A DNA stretch of 64,000 nucleotides from NCBI GenBank assembly GCA_018907035.1, contig JACCIC010000014.1:3776001-3840000 (forward strand), written 5' to 3'. Of the stretch, positions 1-11,330 are shown in pieces. The first letter of the stretch is position 1. Each line of letters starts with the position of its first letter. Below the pieces are notes generated by a model. The model had not been told where the DNA came from. It saw nothing but the letters and a program-made list of their open reading frames with translations, and made no database searches. Source of the DNA: Sycobia sp. Sy_11 (lineage: Eukaryota > Arthropoda > Insecta > Hymenoptera > Epichrysomallidae). The translations under genes and the position numbers were made by a program.

Positions 1-850
1 ATGAGCTGTGTCGCTCGTAACAGAGTGTTTTCTCGTGAAACGGTATCTACCGCCCGCTACCGCCTTAATGGTCACTTTATACCGAAGTAGATCGACTTTT
101 TTCTCTCATTTTTTCCCTTCTTTCTTTTCGGTCTGGGTGCGCGGCCGATGTCATCATGGCGCGTAAATAGAGAATTTGAGCTTAACATTTACATTTTGCG
201 CTCCGCGTAATATTGGCTACGGCATATCCTCTACATATCGATGCGAATCTAATAATAATAATCATTATGTAAACAAAAAAAAAAAAAAAAAAAAAAAAAA
301 GACAAAAACTGTGGAGCAAATCTTTTTGCCTTACCGTAATCTATATCGTTTCGGTACAATACTAGCGCAATCTTTAGCTTGCCATCGTTAAACATGTCAA
401 TAGACAATAACCTCGCGGCCAGAAATCATTTTCTAGTAAAAATTATATCTACGATCGTCCTTAGAAATGTGATCGTTGACATCGGGAACTTTTCTAAACG
501 AGCATTTGAAATAAATAAAACATAATTATATGCATAATATATATGTGTAAATATCTTAAAAATACTTAGCTAGTATCGCTGTAACTGATGTATAGATTCG
601 CTGCAATCATTTATCATAATTTTACCATTCGTTCGAAAAAAAAACCGACTAGAAACAATCCCGTTTTTCACGGTCATCGAATTACTACGTGCTATTTTAA
701 TTTTTCACGTAGCTAATTTTTCGCCTTTTTTGGAATCGTTTTAACGTTTCAATCGTACCCCCCTCCATGACACCCTGTCTCAACCAATAATCGACATCAG
801 GCGCCAATCGCGTGTCCATGCAACGCGAAACTTCAATATATTGCCAAAAC
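1..850. other. Non-genic, mixed composition
   Basis: Apart from the A26 run I see no gene, RNA or element. The first 180 bp are somewhat more GC-rich. Confidence 0.5.
275..300. repeat. A26 run
   Basis: Uninterrupted A run after (AAT)n. No element body with target-site duplication was recognised upstream. Confidence 0.9.
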
Positions 851-1244
851 CTCGCTAATCAGATATATATATATAGATAAAATTTGCCGCTCTACATCGC
901 ACGCCGTTCCGTGGGCCACAAAAAAGCAAAGCCCGCGCGAACAGCCGTCGACGCAAAATGAACCGACAAATTCTACCCGCGGTGCGGCAACACACAATTC
1001 CCGATCGGGGCGCCGAATCGCACGAGCGATACGTAGGAGAGGAAAGAAAAAGAGAGCTTGGGTAGCGGCGACCGGGGTGGGGTGGGGTGGGCTGAGGGGC
1101 ATTGGCGGGATGGAAAAAAGCCACGAGGGATTTCGGCGCGCGGCCGATTTGCCAAACGCGTCCGCATTGTACACGGGCGTCGGTCCGCGAGAACCCTTGC
1201 CCAACGCCGCGCGCCCGCGGTCTCACGCGACTTAACGCCCGTGT

Positions 1245-1288
1245 TATATATATATATGTGTGTGTGTGTATGTGTGTGTATGTATATA
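1245..1288. repeat. (TA)n/(TG)n compound array
   Basis: TA repeats pass into TG repeats with TATG interruptions. Confidence 0.9.
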
Positions 1289-1503
1289 GATCGTGAGCAG
1301 CCGGTCACCAAATGCTCGTATTTATACAGGTATCTGTTGTATGTGGAGTATGTATTTACTGTGTATATATATCGAACGCCGCTGATTTCGGCTGGGCCTC
1401 CTCTACGCCGCCGCGGGCCGCCGCTTTTACAGCTATAAAAGTTACGAAAGAGGCCCGCCCGGGCCGAGCGTCGCGTCTTCGGGAACGCGGCTACCGCTCG
1501 ACG

Positions 1504-1504
<1 letters not shown>

Positions 1505-1554
<50 letters not shown>
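1505..1554. repeat. (TA)25 array
   Basis: Uninterrupted TA dinucleotide array in a CpG-rich patch. Ile-Tyr frames across it are shadows. Confidence 0.97.
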
Positions 1555-1555
<1 letters not shown>

Positions 1556-1842
1556 GGAGGTCCCGTTCGAAAGCACGGAGTATAATATATAAGAGGAGAA
1601 GAAAGAGACAGAGGTGGGCAGAGGGGGAAGGGAGAGGGAGATAAGAAAAAAGATCCAAGAGGTAGAGGACGCGGACGGATGAGAGCAGCGCCCATAACTG
1701 TCCGAGAACCCTTTAACGGTCGCGCGGCGAGCGCGTGGAAATCCGTGCCAGTAGTATTATAGTCCTGAGACGCGGCCGGGCTGGACGGACACAAAAAACG
1801 GGAGAGGGGGGACGCGAGCAGAAGAAGAATAAGAATAAGAAG

Positions 1843-1860
1843 TATATATATATATATATA
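1843..1860. repeat. Short (TA)n
   Basis: Nine TA units. Confidence 0.9.
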
Positions 1861-2059
1861 CAAACAGAGTGAGAGAGAAAAGAAGAAGCGTCTCCAGTGC
1901 GAAGATGCGAAACGGTATATTTCGGCCGGTGGGCTTGGGAAGGAGTAGAACGAGGAGTGGGGGCAGGGGGAAACAACCCGTCTGGATATTCTCCAATGCC
2001 GAGCTCTCCGCGTTCATCGTGGCGATTTTCCGGGGCGAACGTCTTGTTCACGTACTTAC

Positions 2060-2221
2060 CCACCCCCCTCCCCCACCTAGCGTCTCAATTTTACGGCGCG
2101 AGAACGCTGCACCGGTCGGACATCCTTTCGTAATCGTGCTCCCCTCACTTCTTCCCTCCCTCCTCCACCTCCAGCCGCGTGCACCGCCGCTGCGACGAGA
2201 CGATGCGCAACCCCGCAGCAT
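2060..2221 (-). CDS. Possible first exon in a CpG-rich patch
   Basis: Minus-strand ATG at 2221 gives 54 codons (MLRGCASSRRSGGARGW...; Arg- and Gly-rich) ending GGGTGG|GTAAGTACG, phase 0. Another TATATAA string lies about 45 nt upstream (2265-2272). Arg/Gly-rich frames arise easily in CpG-rich DNA, and the end of this one is a G-run. Treat as a promoter or exon candidate only. Confidence 0.15.
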
Positions 2222-2318
2222 TATATATACCTGATTTATATGATACTTCCGTCGAGGGCGCCGGATTATATAATTTCGGAATCGGTCCGAGGTTGCGCGC
2301 TGGTAACAAAACGGTAAC

Positions 2319-2347
2319 AAAAAAAAAAAAAAAAAAAAAAAAAAAAA
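2319..2347. repeat. A29 run
   Basis: Long A run, followed by a GA-rich stretch with short (GA)n tracts near 2403-2420 and 2507-2525. Confidence 0.9.
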
Positions 2348-2627
2348 CGAGAGAAAAAAAGGAGAAGCGAGGGTGGAATGGAATCGTGGCGCCCGTTGAG
2401 AGAACGAGAGAGAGAGAGGGGATTACAGGGTGGTCGATCCGAATTTATATTATACTTATGTTTACCGAGGACTCTGCGCCGCGGGTTATACATCTATATA
2501 TAACAGAGAGACAGAGAGAGAGAGATGGGAGAGGGGACTGGGTCCATGGTCGGTCGCGGGTAGATTTTCGCGGGAGATCTATATCGCAACGCCGGCGAAG
2601 ACCCGGTGAAGAGCCGGAGAGGATATC

Positions 2628-2647
2628 TATATATATATATATATATA
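2628..2647. repeat. Short (TA)n
   Basis: Ten TA units. Confidence 0.9.
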
Positions 2648-4141
2648 AAGCAGTATATGGAACTTCTCGAATACAGTGCGGTATACTACGAAGTTCGGGT
2701 TAAAGGAATTCTGAAGTTCGTAAATTCTTGTGCATTGAGGGAAGAAAAAAAACTTCTTCTTTTTTTTATACTTCGAGGAAATTTTAGTGGAATCGAGTAT
2801 ATTGTTATTATTATTATTATTCTTAATGTCACATGGCAAGACAGCGCATTGGCGCGAATCTGTGAATAAGCAATTTAATGAACAAAAGGGAAGGTTTAGT
2901 CGGAAAAATTAAATATAGGATGGTATCACGCGTTTCGTCAAAAACGAAAATTCAATGATGTATTCGCTGTTGTTCAATGGAACAGCGAGCGAGTGGTGTT
3001 GAAAATAATAGTTTTTGGTTCTGCATAAAGTATTATACTTTTTATACGATTATTACAACAATAAAAAAAACATTTGCCTGCGCTCGAGCGTTATCTTAAC
3101 TTGTATTAATAAGCCGTTCCTCCAATCTTAAGCTAACTGTCTACGTAGAATAGCTTATATTGTAATGGAGCCGAATTATATTTACAGTTTTCACATTCTT
3201 CCCATTACGTACGCGCATTAATCAGGGTTGAGAGCACGCTGATACTGAAACGAGTCGAAACATCGATCGAGCCGTCGGAGACTCCGCGGCTGTTCGCACA
3301 GAACGATGGATCCTCGGACGTGATTTAAAATCTTTTAAACCTCCGAATTGATTAAACTGTCCGAGCCGTATTTACAGGACAGCTATATCAAGGTCGAATA
3401 AGCAAAAGATCCCCAGCTTCGATGATCGAACGACGCGAGGGTGCCAACAATTCGATCGGCTTTAACGCTTCGACCAGTTACGAGCACCCTTCGAACAAAA
3501 GATTCCAATGTGCATTAACGCGCGTTTCAGTAATTCAAACACGAACGGCGCCTTACTCGAAGATTTTCATACAATTATGAGATATCAGAAACGTGCGCGA
3601 TCGACTCGGACTCGCGCGTCACACGAAAGTCGCAAATTCAAGCAAACACAAAAGGCGAATAATAGCCATACTCATGGCTACGGAGGATAAAGATCGATAT
3701 AACTCTCTTTGTCACTTCAATATATATAATAATTAATAACGTATACATCTGTTTTCAACGAATATCCCTTTGCTTTTACATATATATTTTTCATTCATCC
3801 TCGATACATGATTATATAGTAACAATTAATTAAATTTTATGAACTCAATTACTAATAATAAGTACATATATTTTTTAAACGAAGCAGATTTTACATTGAA
3901 AATAAAATTGTTTTCCGTATTTTCAGAATATAATTAAATTCTTTTTACTTTATGCTAACACTGATATTATTGACATTGAAATTAAATGATTTTTTTTTAT
4001 AATGTACATTAACTTACTTCTTTAAAGTGCGGGAATACGAGAATTAAGTATAATTTCTGAAAATTGTCCATAATATTTTTAAAGCATTTATTGAAATAAC
4101 AAATAGATATCTCTGGAAACATTATACCAGAAGATATCCGC

Positions 4142-4166
4142 AAACACACACACACACACGCACGCA
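4142..4166. repeat. (CA)n tract
   Basis: CA repeats with CG interruptions. Complementary to the (TG)n at 4320-4341. Confidence 0.85.
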
Positions 4167-4319
4167 TTCAGCTAGGATTATGAATGTAATTAAGACCAAC
4201 AAATAGGTATAATGTACCAAATTATAAAATTAATGCAGTTTGTTCACAATAGACCTTCTCTATTATCACAAATCAGCAATGAAATAAAAACAAACACGCT
4301 AAAAGTAATTTAGGAAATA

Positions 4320-4341
4320 TATGTGTGTGTGTGTGTGTCTG
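4320..4341. repeat. (TG)n tract
   Basis: TG repeats on the plus strand, 160 bp from the (CA)n tract. Confidence 0.85.
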
Positions 4342-4506
4342 TGTTGCTAATTTCTAGTTTTTTAGCCGCATCTCAGGTATTCTCATTCAGTTAAGCGTTA
4401 AAAAATTCCATTTTGTTCCACGAAAGTATTCTTTATTACTTACAGGTATTTAACGCGTGCAATTTGAAATTAATTTTGATTTACAAAGAGACACAATTTT
4501 TCCGCG

Positions 4507-4509
<3 letters not shown>

Positions 4510-4552
<43 letters not shown>
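4510..4552. repeat. (TA)n array
   Basis: About 21 units, ending in TGTATGTATG. Confidence 0.95.
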
Positions 4553-4561
<9 letters not shown>

Positions 4562-5231
4562 AACATTGCTGAGGACATTATGAAAAATGTTTACAAACAA
4601 TTCATTTCAGATGTCATTACTTGCGTAGAAAAAATAAAATTTTCCCGAGAAGTAGGCACGCACGAGCGTTTATAGGACACCGGTCAGAAGTGACAACCGG
4701 GGAAAGAAAGCAGCTCTCTACCCGACGAGTACATGGATGCGCGGAGAAAACGGTTCGGCAAAAATATTACTATATAATTTCTCGGAACGGGGAGACAGTC
4801 TCGTAATTGCAGGGGGGGGGGAATTATTGTAATTTCTTTCGGTTCTTAATAATACAGATGCGTTCGGCAAAGGATTCGTTTATCAATTGTCGTTTCTTCT
4901 TAATTTTATAATGCAGTATAAATAATGCGCAGTGTATAATGATTATTTTTTTCTTCACATTCTCCAGGCCTACGTCTGAACCTCAGTTCTATATTGAAAT
5001 TACATCTAGTAATTCTGTTTAATAAAGTGTATTGTCTACGAAGGGAGGAGAACCTCTAAGAATCGATTCGTACGGCGTAAAATCGGCGAACGATCGCGCG
5101 AGATGCGCTCATGTTATATTAGATGCATGCAACCCATGCAGTGGTCTGCCCAAAACGGTGCGGAGGCGTATAAGTTTGATATATACACGTGTTCAATTTA
5201 TAACAGGTGCATATACGTGTATATTTTATAT

Positions 5232-5236
<5 letters not shown>

Positions 5237-5284
<48 letters not shown>
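5237..5284. repeat. (TA)24 array
   Basis: Preceded by TTATATTATA, a slightly degenerate edge. Confidence 0.95.
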
Positions 5285-5287
<3 letters not shown>

Positions 5288-5384
5288 CAGATAAAAGAAC
5301 GTTGCAGTCGAGAGGCGCGCCAGCCTTGCGAATCGGTTACACTTTCGTTGCTTCGACCGCGCGCGGCTTCGCTATATAGATACA

Positions 5385-5387
<3 letters not shown>

Positions 5388-5430
<43 letters not shown>
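5388..5430. repeat. (TA)21 array
   Basis: Second array 100 bp after the previous one. Confidence 0.95.
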
Positions 5431-5431
<1 letters not shown>

Positions 5432-6182
5432 CTTATAATATACGCACTCTGGCGTACCTAATGCGCGCACGGAGATGCCGATTTTTTGCCGATTACGAGC
5501 CGTGTTTCGCAGCTGTGTTTCGCAATTGTTTTGTATTCCCGCGCGAAGCGCGGAGGGAGGCAACGGATTCGGCCCGCCCGACGTTTATCCGCTGGAGAGG
5601 CGACGGTAGATTTTGTACACATATGTATGTATTTCCATGTATATGTATTAATACGCATATGGACTTGACTAATATGCTTTGAATGACTAAAATCTAGAGT
5701 ATGATAATTGAAATTTTATAATTAAGCGATCGATAAATATTTCGGCAGTAGTTTTAAATCGTGGCGTAAATTCGTATAATAAAATAAGGAATCCGATGAC
5801 AATTGTACCGAATCGATAACCCATTTCTTTAAAGAATTTGTTTGGTCAAGGACAGTGATCGCAACGAACGTACGACACGGCTCTCATAAAAATCTTATGT
5901 TTACGAGAGAAAATCTTAATGTTGAGAGGAGACTTTGGAAGAGATAAAAAATTGTAATATGCTCAAAATATCTGTTCTACAATACGTAAGCATTCTTAAC
6001 TATATTTTGATGGTTCTAAGACCTATTTAAATCCACATTATTTGATTTTATAATTGGTAGTACGTATAAAATCCAAATTCACCGTTTATAGGATTCTAAA
6101 GAAACCCATGGATCAATCGAGGATAGGTTTGTTCGACGGCTTTTACTATGATATACAAAGAGGCAATTCAATTTGACTATGA

Positions 6183-6799
6183 AACGAAATTAAGAAATAT
6201 TTTTGTCGGCCTTACAGTCTTTATACAACAATCTACTGTACTAAAATAATGACACATCGATTGTTCTTGTACATAATCACCCCATAGAATCCGAAATGGA
6301 AATTACTACTAAAAAGATTAGATAAAAATTAAATTAAATCAAAAATGAAAAAAAAATTAAAAGAAAATGATCTATACTCTATTTTAGTAAAGGACGACCT
6401 GTCTGCACCCACCGCCATAAATTTAACTTCTTCTTTGGCGTTCGACGCTTCGAACCGTCCCGGTTCATCTTCAAGGACTAAACCTAATTCAGCCTCATTC
6501 AAGGAATAAACAAGGTCCTACTAAACTAAACCTTGATCCTGAAATAAACCTTGTTTATCCCAGCAAATTTAATTTGGTGGGGGGGGCAGTGTTCACTTTC
6601 TAACAAAGAATATATATTGTTAACATAGAAAGTAGATAATTTTATGTTTAACTTTTATTTTATTACTAGTAAAATTTCCTTTTCAGATTCTATGGTAGTG
6701 ATTATAAGCAAGGTCAGTGCGACTGTCCATTATATAATATTAATTGGTAGGTTTTGTGAAGACTCTAGGACCGACAGAAATATTTATTAATTTAGTTTA
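6183..6799 (-). mobile_element. Repeat family copy A: inverted-repeat element with central stem-loop
   Basis: A 0.6-kb element with long terminal inverted repeats. The left arm (about 6186-6316) carries GTCGGCCTTACAGTCTTTA, then ATAATCACCCCATAGAATCC. The reverse complement of the right arm (about 6672-6799) carries GTCGGTCCTAGAGTCTTCA, then ATAATCACTACCATAGAATC. The arms therefore match over roughly 130 bp, with several differences. Between them, on the minus strand, lies a stem-loop with 6-bp arms GAACCG and CGGTTC (6452-6466), preceded by TTGAAGA and followed by GAAGCGTCG. The same order of blocks occurs in copies B and C. No open frame for a transposase or reverse transcriptase is present, so the copy is non-autonomous or a remnant. 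No target-site duplication was found. Strand is set by the stem-loop motif. Confidence 0.8.
6443..6476 (-). other. Stem-loop core of copy A, hammerhead-like
   Basis: Minus strand reads TTGAAGA, T, GAACCG, loop GGA, CGGTTC, GAAGCGTCG. The order matches a hammerhead core (CUGANGA, stem II, GAAA, cleavage-site triplet), with one mismatch in the first motif and one in the GAAA box. The stem-loop is seen directly; ribozyme activity is inference. Confidence 0.4.
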
Positions 6800-7793
6800 A
6801 AGCACTCGACATTTCTAATTTTTCTTCTATTCTTCTAACCATATAACAAAAGTATTGACCTACAATGTCCGAAATTTCGAGCTCGTCTGTTCAATCCGTT
6901 TCGTTCAATTCCTACGGTCGGTACATTCGGGTTTTGTACGTATTCCTTATTATAACTTCTAATCGTGTGGAGTTAAATGCTTGTTGATAACTATAATACT
7001 GTAGAAAAAATAACGTAGAAAAAAAGTTTTATATATGATATTTTGAACATGTTTCAAATGATTTTTGTTTTCATTTTGTAATTTAACGGCGATATGTCCA
7101 CGTAGAATTTCAAGCCGTGTCATATAATAATAATAGAAGTTTGAGGAAAATTAATAGGCTCTTGAACTTTTCTATCATGATTAACCAAACTATGGATGCC
7201 TAATTTTCTGAAGGTGAATTTTTTCTAAAACTAATCGTTCCCAACGGCCCAAGGGATATATTAAAATGAAAACGTACAAATCTGAAATTGTAAAGTATAA
7301 ATAAAAATAAAATAAGCATTACAATATGATTACTTAACACCTTTTACTTTCTCATACTTAAGGACTACGTGGTTTTTAAAAAAAAATGTTTTTGAAAGAA
7401 AATCCATATTTTTCAAACACCGGATTCGAGAGCAGAAAAACAATTACAAGCTTAAATGTTTTAATGAACCTGCTATGCCAGTAAATACGAAATCGATTCG
7501 GCCAGACTTTAATTGAATAACAACGCCTATAATCTCTGCAATCACTAAGGACAAATTGTATCGTTCAGAACGTACACCGAAACCTTTTTTGCTCGAAACG
7601 TCATTCGTTCGACGAATACAGCGGCAAATACAGAATGTTTCTTCTTCTTTTCTTTTTATATATATAAAAAAAAAAAAACACACCGCCACGTTCGACAATT
7701 CACTGAATTCGAATGCTGCAAATGTGCGAGTACGAAAGTTCCATATCGTAAAATTGGCAGAGCGGTTGAGTTCTCGCACGTTTTTTTTTTTAG
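6800..7793. other. AT-rich non-genic stretch
   Basis: No repeat array. A 129-codon minus-strand frame (7833-7444) crosses poly-A/T and looks like chance. Confidence 0.5.
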
Positions 7794-7866
7794 ATAATTT
7801 CGCGTGCGTTACACCAAGCTCAATCCGAACCAATCGACTCTGCCGTATCTATCGAAGCCTCATCTT
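7794..7866 (+). CDS. Possible 73-bp exon flanked by acceptor and donor
   Basis: A T11 tract ending TTAG (7793) precedes the block, and CATCTT|GTAAGTGTT follows it. Two of three frames are open. Frame 1 gives IISRALHQAQSEPIDSAVSI; another gives NFACVTPSSIRTNRLC. Joining to the next acceptor (8312) creates an immediate stop in the first frame and a stop after about 11 codons in the second. If it is real, it is therefore more likely non-coding or spliced elsewhere. Confidence 0.18.
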
Positions 7867-8311
7867 GTAAGTGTTCCTTATTATTCGAAAAGTATCAGAT
7901 GATAGGTATTTTATACGAGCGGTTTGGGGAGGGGGGAGACTAATTTCATCTCTGATCGTTTTTTCCATTTGATATTTTTTTATGTCTCGCAGTAATATGG
8001 CGCTCAACAGCGATGGCTTTCCGAGATGCGTTTCTAAACGAAACTAAAAGTTTTACAGAGCTGCTTGTGATACAATGAATTGCGACCGAAATCTAAACTC
8101 GAGCCGAGAATTAGTCGCTTTAGTGGTCGTACCATCGTAGGTCTCCAACGTTTAAGTTTAATTATTATTATTTTTTTTTATGATAAAAATAATTTCAAAT
8201 TCGTCGATGGTTTTAATCAAATTCAAGAAATCGTAAAAAAAAAATGATAAAATTTCCTAACTGTATGCCAATATATTTGTTCAAATTTGCATCATCTCTT
8301 TTTCTCATTAG

Positions 8312-8456
8312 GACCGACTATATATGGTGCGAGAAGGATCGGTGAAATCGAGGGGGAGAATACTCCTAATCAGAAGAAGGCGATACATTGTATATCGTAT
8401 TCGTGGATGGATATAAAAAGTCAGGAACTTCGTGACGATGCACAATGTTTAATATA
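8312..8456 (+). CDS. Possible terminal exon or non-coding exon behind an acceptor
   Basis: CATCTCTTTTTCTCATTAG ends at 8311 and looks like a good acceptor. One frame is then open to TAA at about 8456 and includes ARRIGEIEGENTPNQKKA, then SYSWMDIKSQELRDDAQ, a hydrophilic and varied peptide. A CAAA|GTGAGT donor follows at about 8491, so a longer non-coding exon is also possible. No family is recognised. Confidence 0.18.
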
Positions 8457-8576
8457 ATTACACATTTGGTACTGGCCTCTATATATATACAAAGTGAGTT
8501 ATTTGTTCTTTACAGATCTTTATGCATATATATATATATAATTTCTGGTATATCGATACTTATTTATCTACATCTA

Positions 8577-8870
8577 TTATAATACGAATATCCGGGGCGG
8601 AAAATTCGGCATGGGGAGTATGCGAATTTCGTACGGAGAAATTCCCAAAACCTTCAAACCTTCCTTAAACGCCCAATGCGCTCGGTTTCTCAAACAAAAC
8701 TGGTGTGCATTGGTCATGCTGAAGCCTGAGCTCCTAAACGAGCAAACCTCATTAGCAGCAGACCTCCAAGTGAGATTGAAAATTAAACCACTATGTGTAA
8801 TTAAATCCTCAGAAATCCAAAACACTTGTCCCGGAGGCAATCGGATTAAAAAAGAAAAAAAATACTAAAG
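8577..8870. other. Unrecognised island, more GC-rich than its surroundings, open on both strands
   Basis: A 260-bp block of complex, non-repetitive sequence inside an AT-rich stretch. It is open for 87 codons on the minus strand (8840-8577; contains SEDLITHSGLIFNLTWRSAA) and 85 codons on the plus strand (8611-8868; contains ISYGEIPKTFKPSLN). The minus frame starts from a TTG codon, not an ATG. I recognise no domain in either frame. The block is followed on the plus strand by an A-rich stretch (8848-8890). It could be a decayed exon, a retroposed fragment or part of an unlisted repeat family. Neither strand shows a convincing splice site at its edges. Confidence 0.4.
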
Positions 8871-10357
8871 GAAATAAATAAAATATAAATATTTTTTTTC
8901 ATCATATTAAATAATTAAATTGGAAAAGATTTTTACAGAAAAGAAATATATAAATAAGTCATATTGAGGACGACGAACCTTTTCGGGAGAAATTGTTAAT
9001 TTTGGTCAAAAGGAAAAAAAGTAAGAAAGAAATAAAAGCTCAAATGTGAAAGTACGAGCAAAGTCGCTTGAAAATTCAATTAAAAGTACACGCGAATTTC
9101 TGTGCATCGAGCCCGGAGTGATTATAAACAAAAAAAAAAGACTTTCTAGATAGCTGAAGAAAAATCGGACTAACGCGTCGTTTCGCTATAATTAATTATA
9201 TTATTATTGAAGAATTTACAGGATTATCTTTTACGGACGAGCTCACAGTTTCATTGCTATATTAGACGCAGCTTCTGCAAATTTTAAGAGAATGTACAAG
9301 TGAGAATTTTTTTATTTAATTATAATAGCAATGTATATTTTTTTTTATTATCGATTATATTCAGTATAGTTTTTTAGTTTTCATATTCAGTTTCATATTC
9401 CAGTTTGCTTCTTCGTGTTTAGCAAGAAGCAGACATTTTTGGGAGGTAGTCCCATCGTAAAAAAGCCCTTTCGAAAGATACAAAAAGGTCATTTTTAGCC
9501 AAAAAAAGAAAATGCCCATTGGGGAAAATATCCGCTCGTCCAAAAAATTACTCACGCAGTTCTTGCCGCATTTATATCTAGAGCAAAGAAGAAAAAAAAG
9601 AGCATCATTAAAATTTATCTTTGACCTTCGAGCAGAAGAACCTATAAGCAGCCATAAGCATCGTTTATAAGCATTCTCGTTGAAAGGTCTCTCTTATTCA
9701 TGTGCATATATATATATATATATATAGCACGTTCGTTAAGGTTGCTATGCATCATATACCCGCGCGGAAACGACGATATAATTACACCGCACCGTGTACC
9801 GTGCTCTAGAAATGGCCTAGCAAGGATCTATTATATAATTATCGTGTCGAAAATTGAAAATTTTGATTTTATATCCATATGTGTATATATCTATATATCT
9901 ATATACCGTATACCGCCTGGCCTAAGTCGTATATAACGCGAGAGCGGAATAACGGTGCACCTTATGCGTATATGTACAAGCGTCTAAGATATACAGGTCA
10001 AGATAGCCGCGCATTATACCCAAATTTTGACACTTGAAATTCTTCCGTGCGCGCGGGCGCGGCGCGTCGTCGTACAGGCGCGCGCGCGGGGGACCCGGAC
10101 AACCGGACTCGCAACTCATCGCCACTCGGGGGGGGGGCGGAGAACTTCCATGTATGTTTGTGAAAAATGGCCCTTCTTCCTCCCCTCCCCCCTACTCCTT
10201 CCTGACCCATCCGGAAACGCACAAATTATTCGGTTTTAAAAACTAATTATCGGTAATATAACCGTGCTCCCATACTCTATATATATGTATATACACACAA
10301 TACACATGGATATAGAGTAAAGTTAATCATTTGTACAGCTGATGGTAGGTAGAGTAA

Positions 10358-10363
<6 letters not shown>
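8871..10363. other. AT-rich, then CpG-rich non-genic stretch
   Basis: Nothing recognisable in 8871-9700. From 9.7 kb CpG content rises, with a G9 run at about 10129-10137. Confidence 0.5.

Positions 10364-10446
<83 letters not shown>
10364..10446. repeat. (TC)n-(TA)n compound array
   Basis: A (TC)n block to 10396 changes directly into (TA)n to 10446. Confidence 0.95.
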
Positions 10447-10449
<3 letters not shown>

Positions 10450-11081
10450 AAAACAGAAAAGCCAGTAAAGGACGAAGACAGAAAAAAATATATTACATGT
10501 ACAATCTTAACGACCTAATTAGAAGATAAGACGAGGGTTAAAATTGTATCCTTTCCACTTTATATATATACCTACATATCAACTAGATGTCAATCGCCCC
10601 CTTTTTCGGCTTGGACGCTAATTTTGAATGCCATTATAGAATATACAGGATATATCTAGGGCCGTTCGAATAACCCGAATGGCCCATATATATAAATACA
10701 GTAGCAACGAATTGATCATTGCGCGAGATCTTCTATATTATATAGCGTATAGACTATGATATCTTATCTCGGTTGTTTTAAAAACAGGATGACGCATCAC
10801 GGCACGCGAGGATCGGTAAAGAAAATCGGTAAAGACTATCTATCTATACATAGCTATATATATATATAGGTATACAAATACATAGTCACTGTCGGATCTT
10901 GTACAACGGTAGCCCACGGAAGCACGAGCTTCGAGCCGCGCACCAAATTTTACTTTAGTAAAATAAAGTGCTGCGAGAACTCACATACTTCCCGCCCTGA
11001 TGGCGCACGCGCAGAAACGCTCTTGCACAATAAACAAACGAAAGGAACTGAAGAAAAAGTAGCATTCCTATATCCTATACG

Positions 11082-11083
<2 letters not shown>

Positions 11084-11116
<33 letters not shown>
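11084..11116. repeat. (TA)n array
   Basis: About 16 units at the edge of a CpG-rich patch. Confidence 0.95.
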
Positions 11117-11120
<4 letters not shown>

Positions 11121-11271
11121 CGGGCCATCCGCGCATAGGCCGCGCCTCTCGATACCATTCCCACCCCCCGTCGAGCCGCCACCCTCGATTCTCCATTATA
11201 CGGCCGACGCGACGACGCGCTTGCGCGCGCGCGAACACGCAAATATTTCGACGCAGGCCTCCTTATATATT

Positions 11272-11272
11272 G

Positions 11273-11311
<39 letters not shown>

Positions 11312-11330
11312 GTGTGTATGTGTGTGTGTG
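11272..11330. repeat. (TA)n/(TG)n compound array
   Basis: TA repeats with one CA break, then TG repeats. Confidence 0.95.

Larger units (their letters stand above)
851..2700. other. CpG-rich patch with microsatellites
   Basis: Many CG dinucleotides, short GC-rich runs and GA-rich strands. Overlapping Arg/Pro-rich frames on both strands are compositional. Could hold a promoter, but the only concrete hint is the minus-strand TATA/ATG/donor arrangement at 2060-2272. Confidence 0.5.
2701..4509. other. Non-genic; complex block at 3.2-3.7 kb
   Basis: 3200-3700 is moderately GC-rich and free of simple repeats but has no convincing frame; it could be conserved regulatory DNA. The rest is AT-rich. 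Confidence 0.4.
4553..6182. other. Non-genic spacer with two (TA)n arrays
   Basis: A CpG-richer patch at 5.0-5.6 kb, then AT-rich sequence up to copy A. No gene recognised. Confidence 0.5.
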
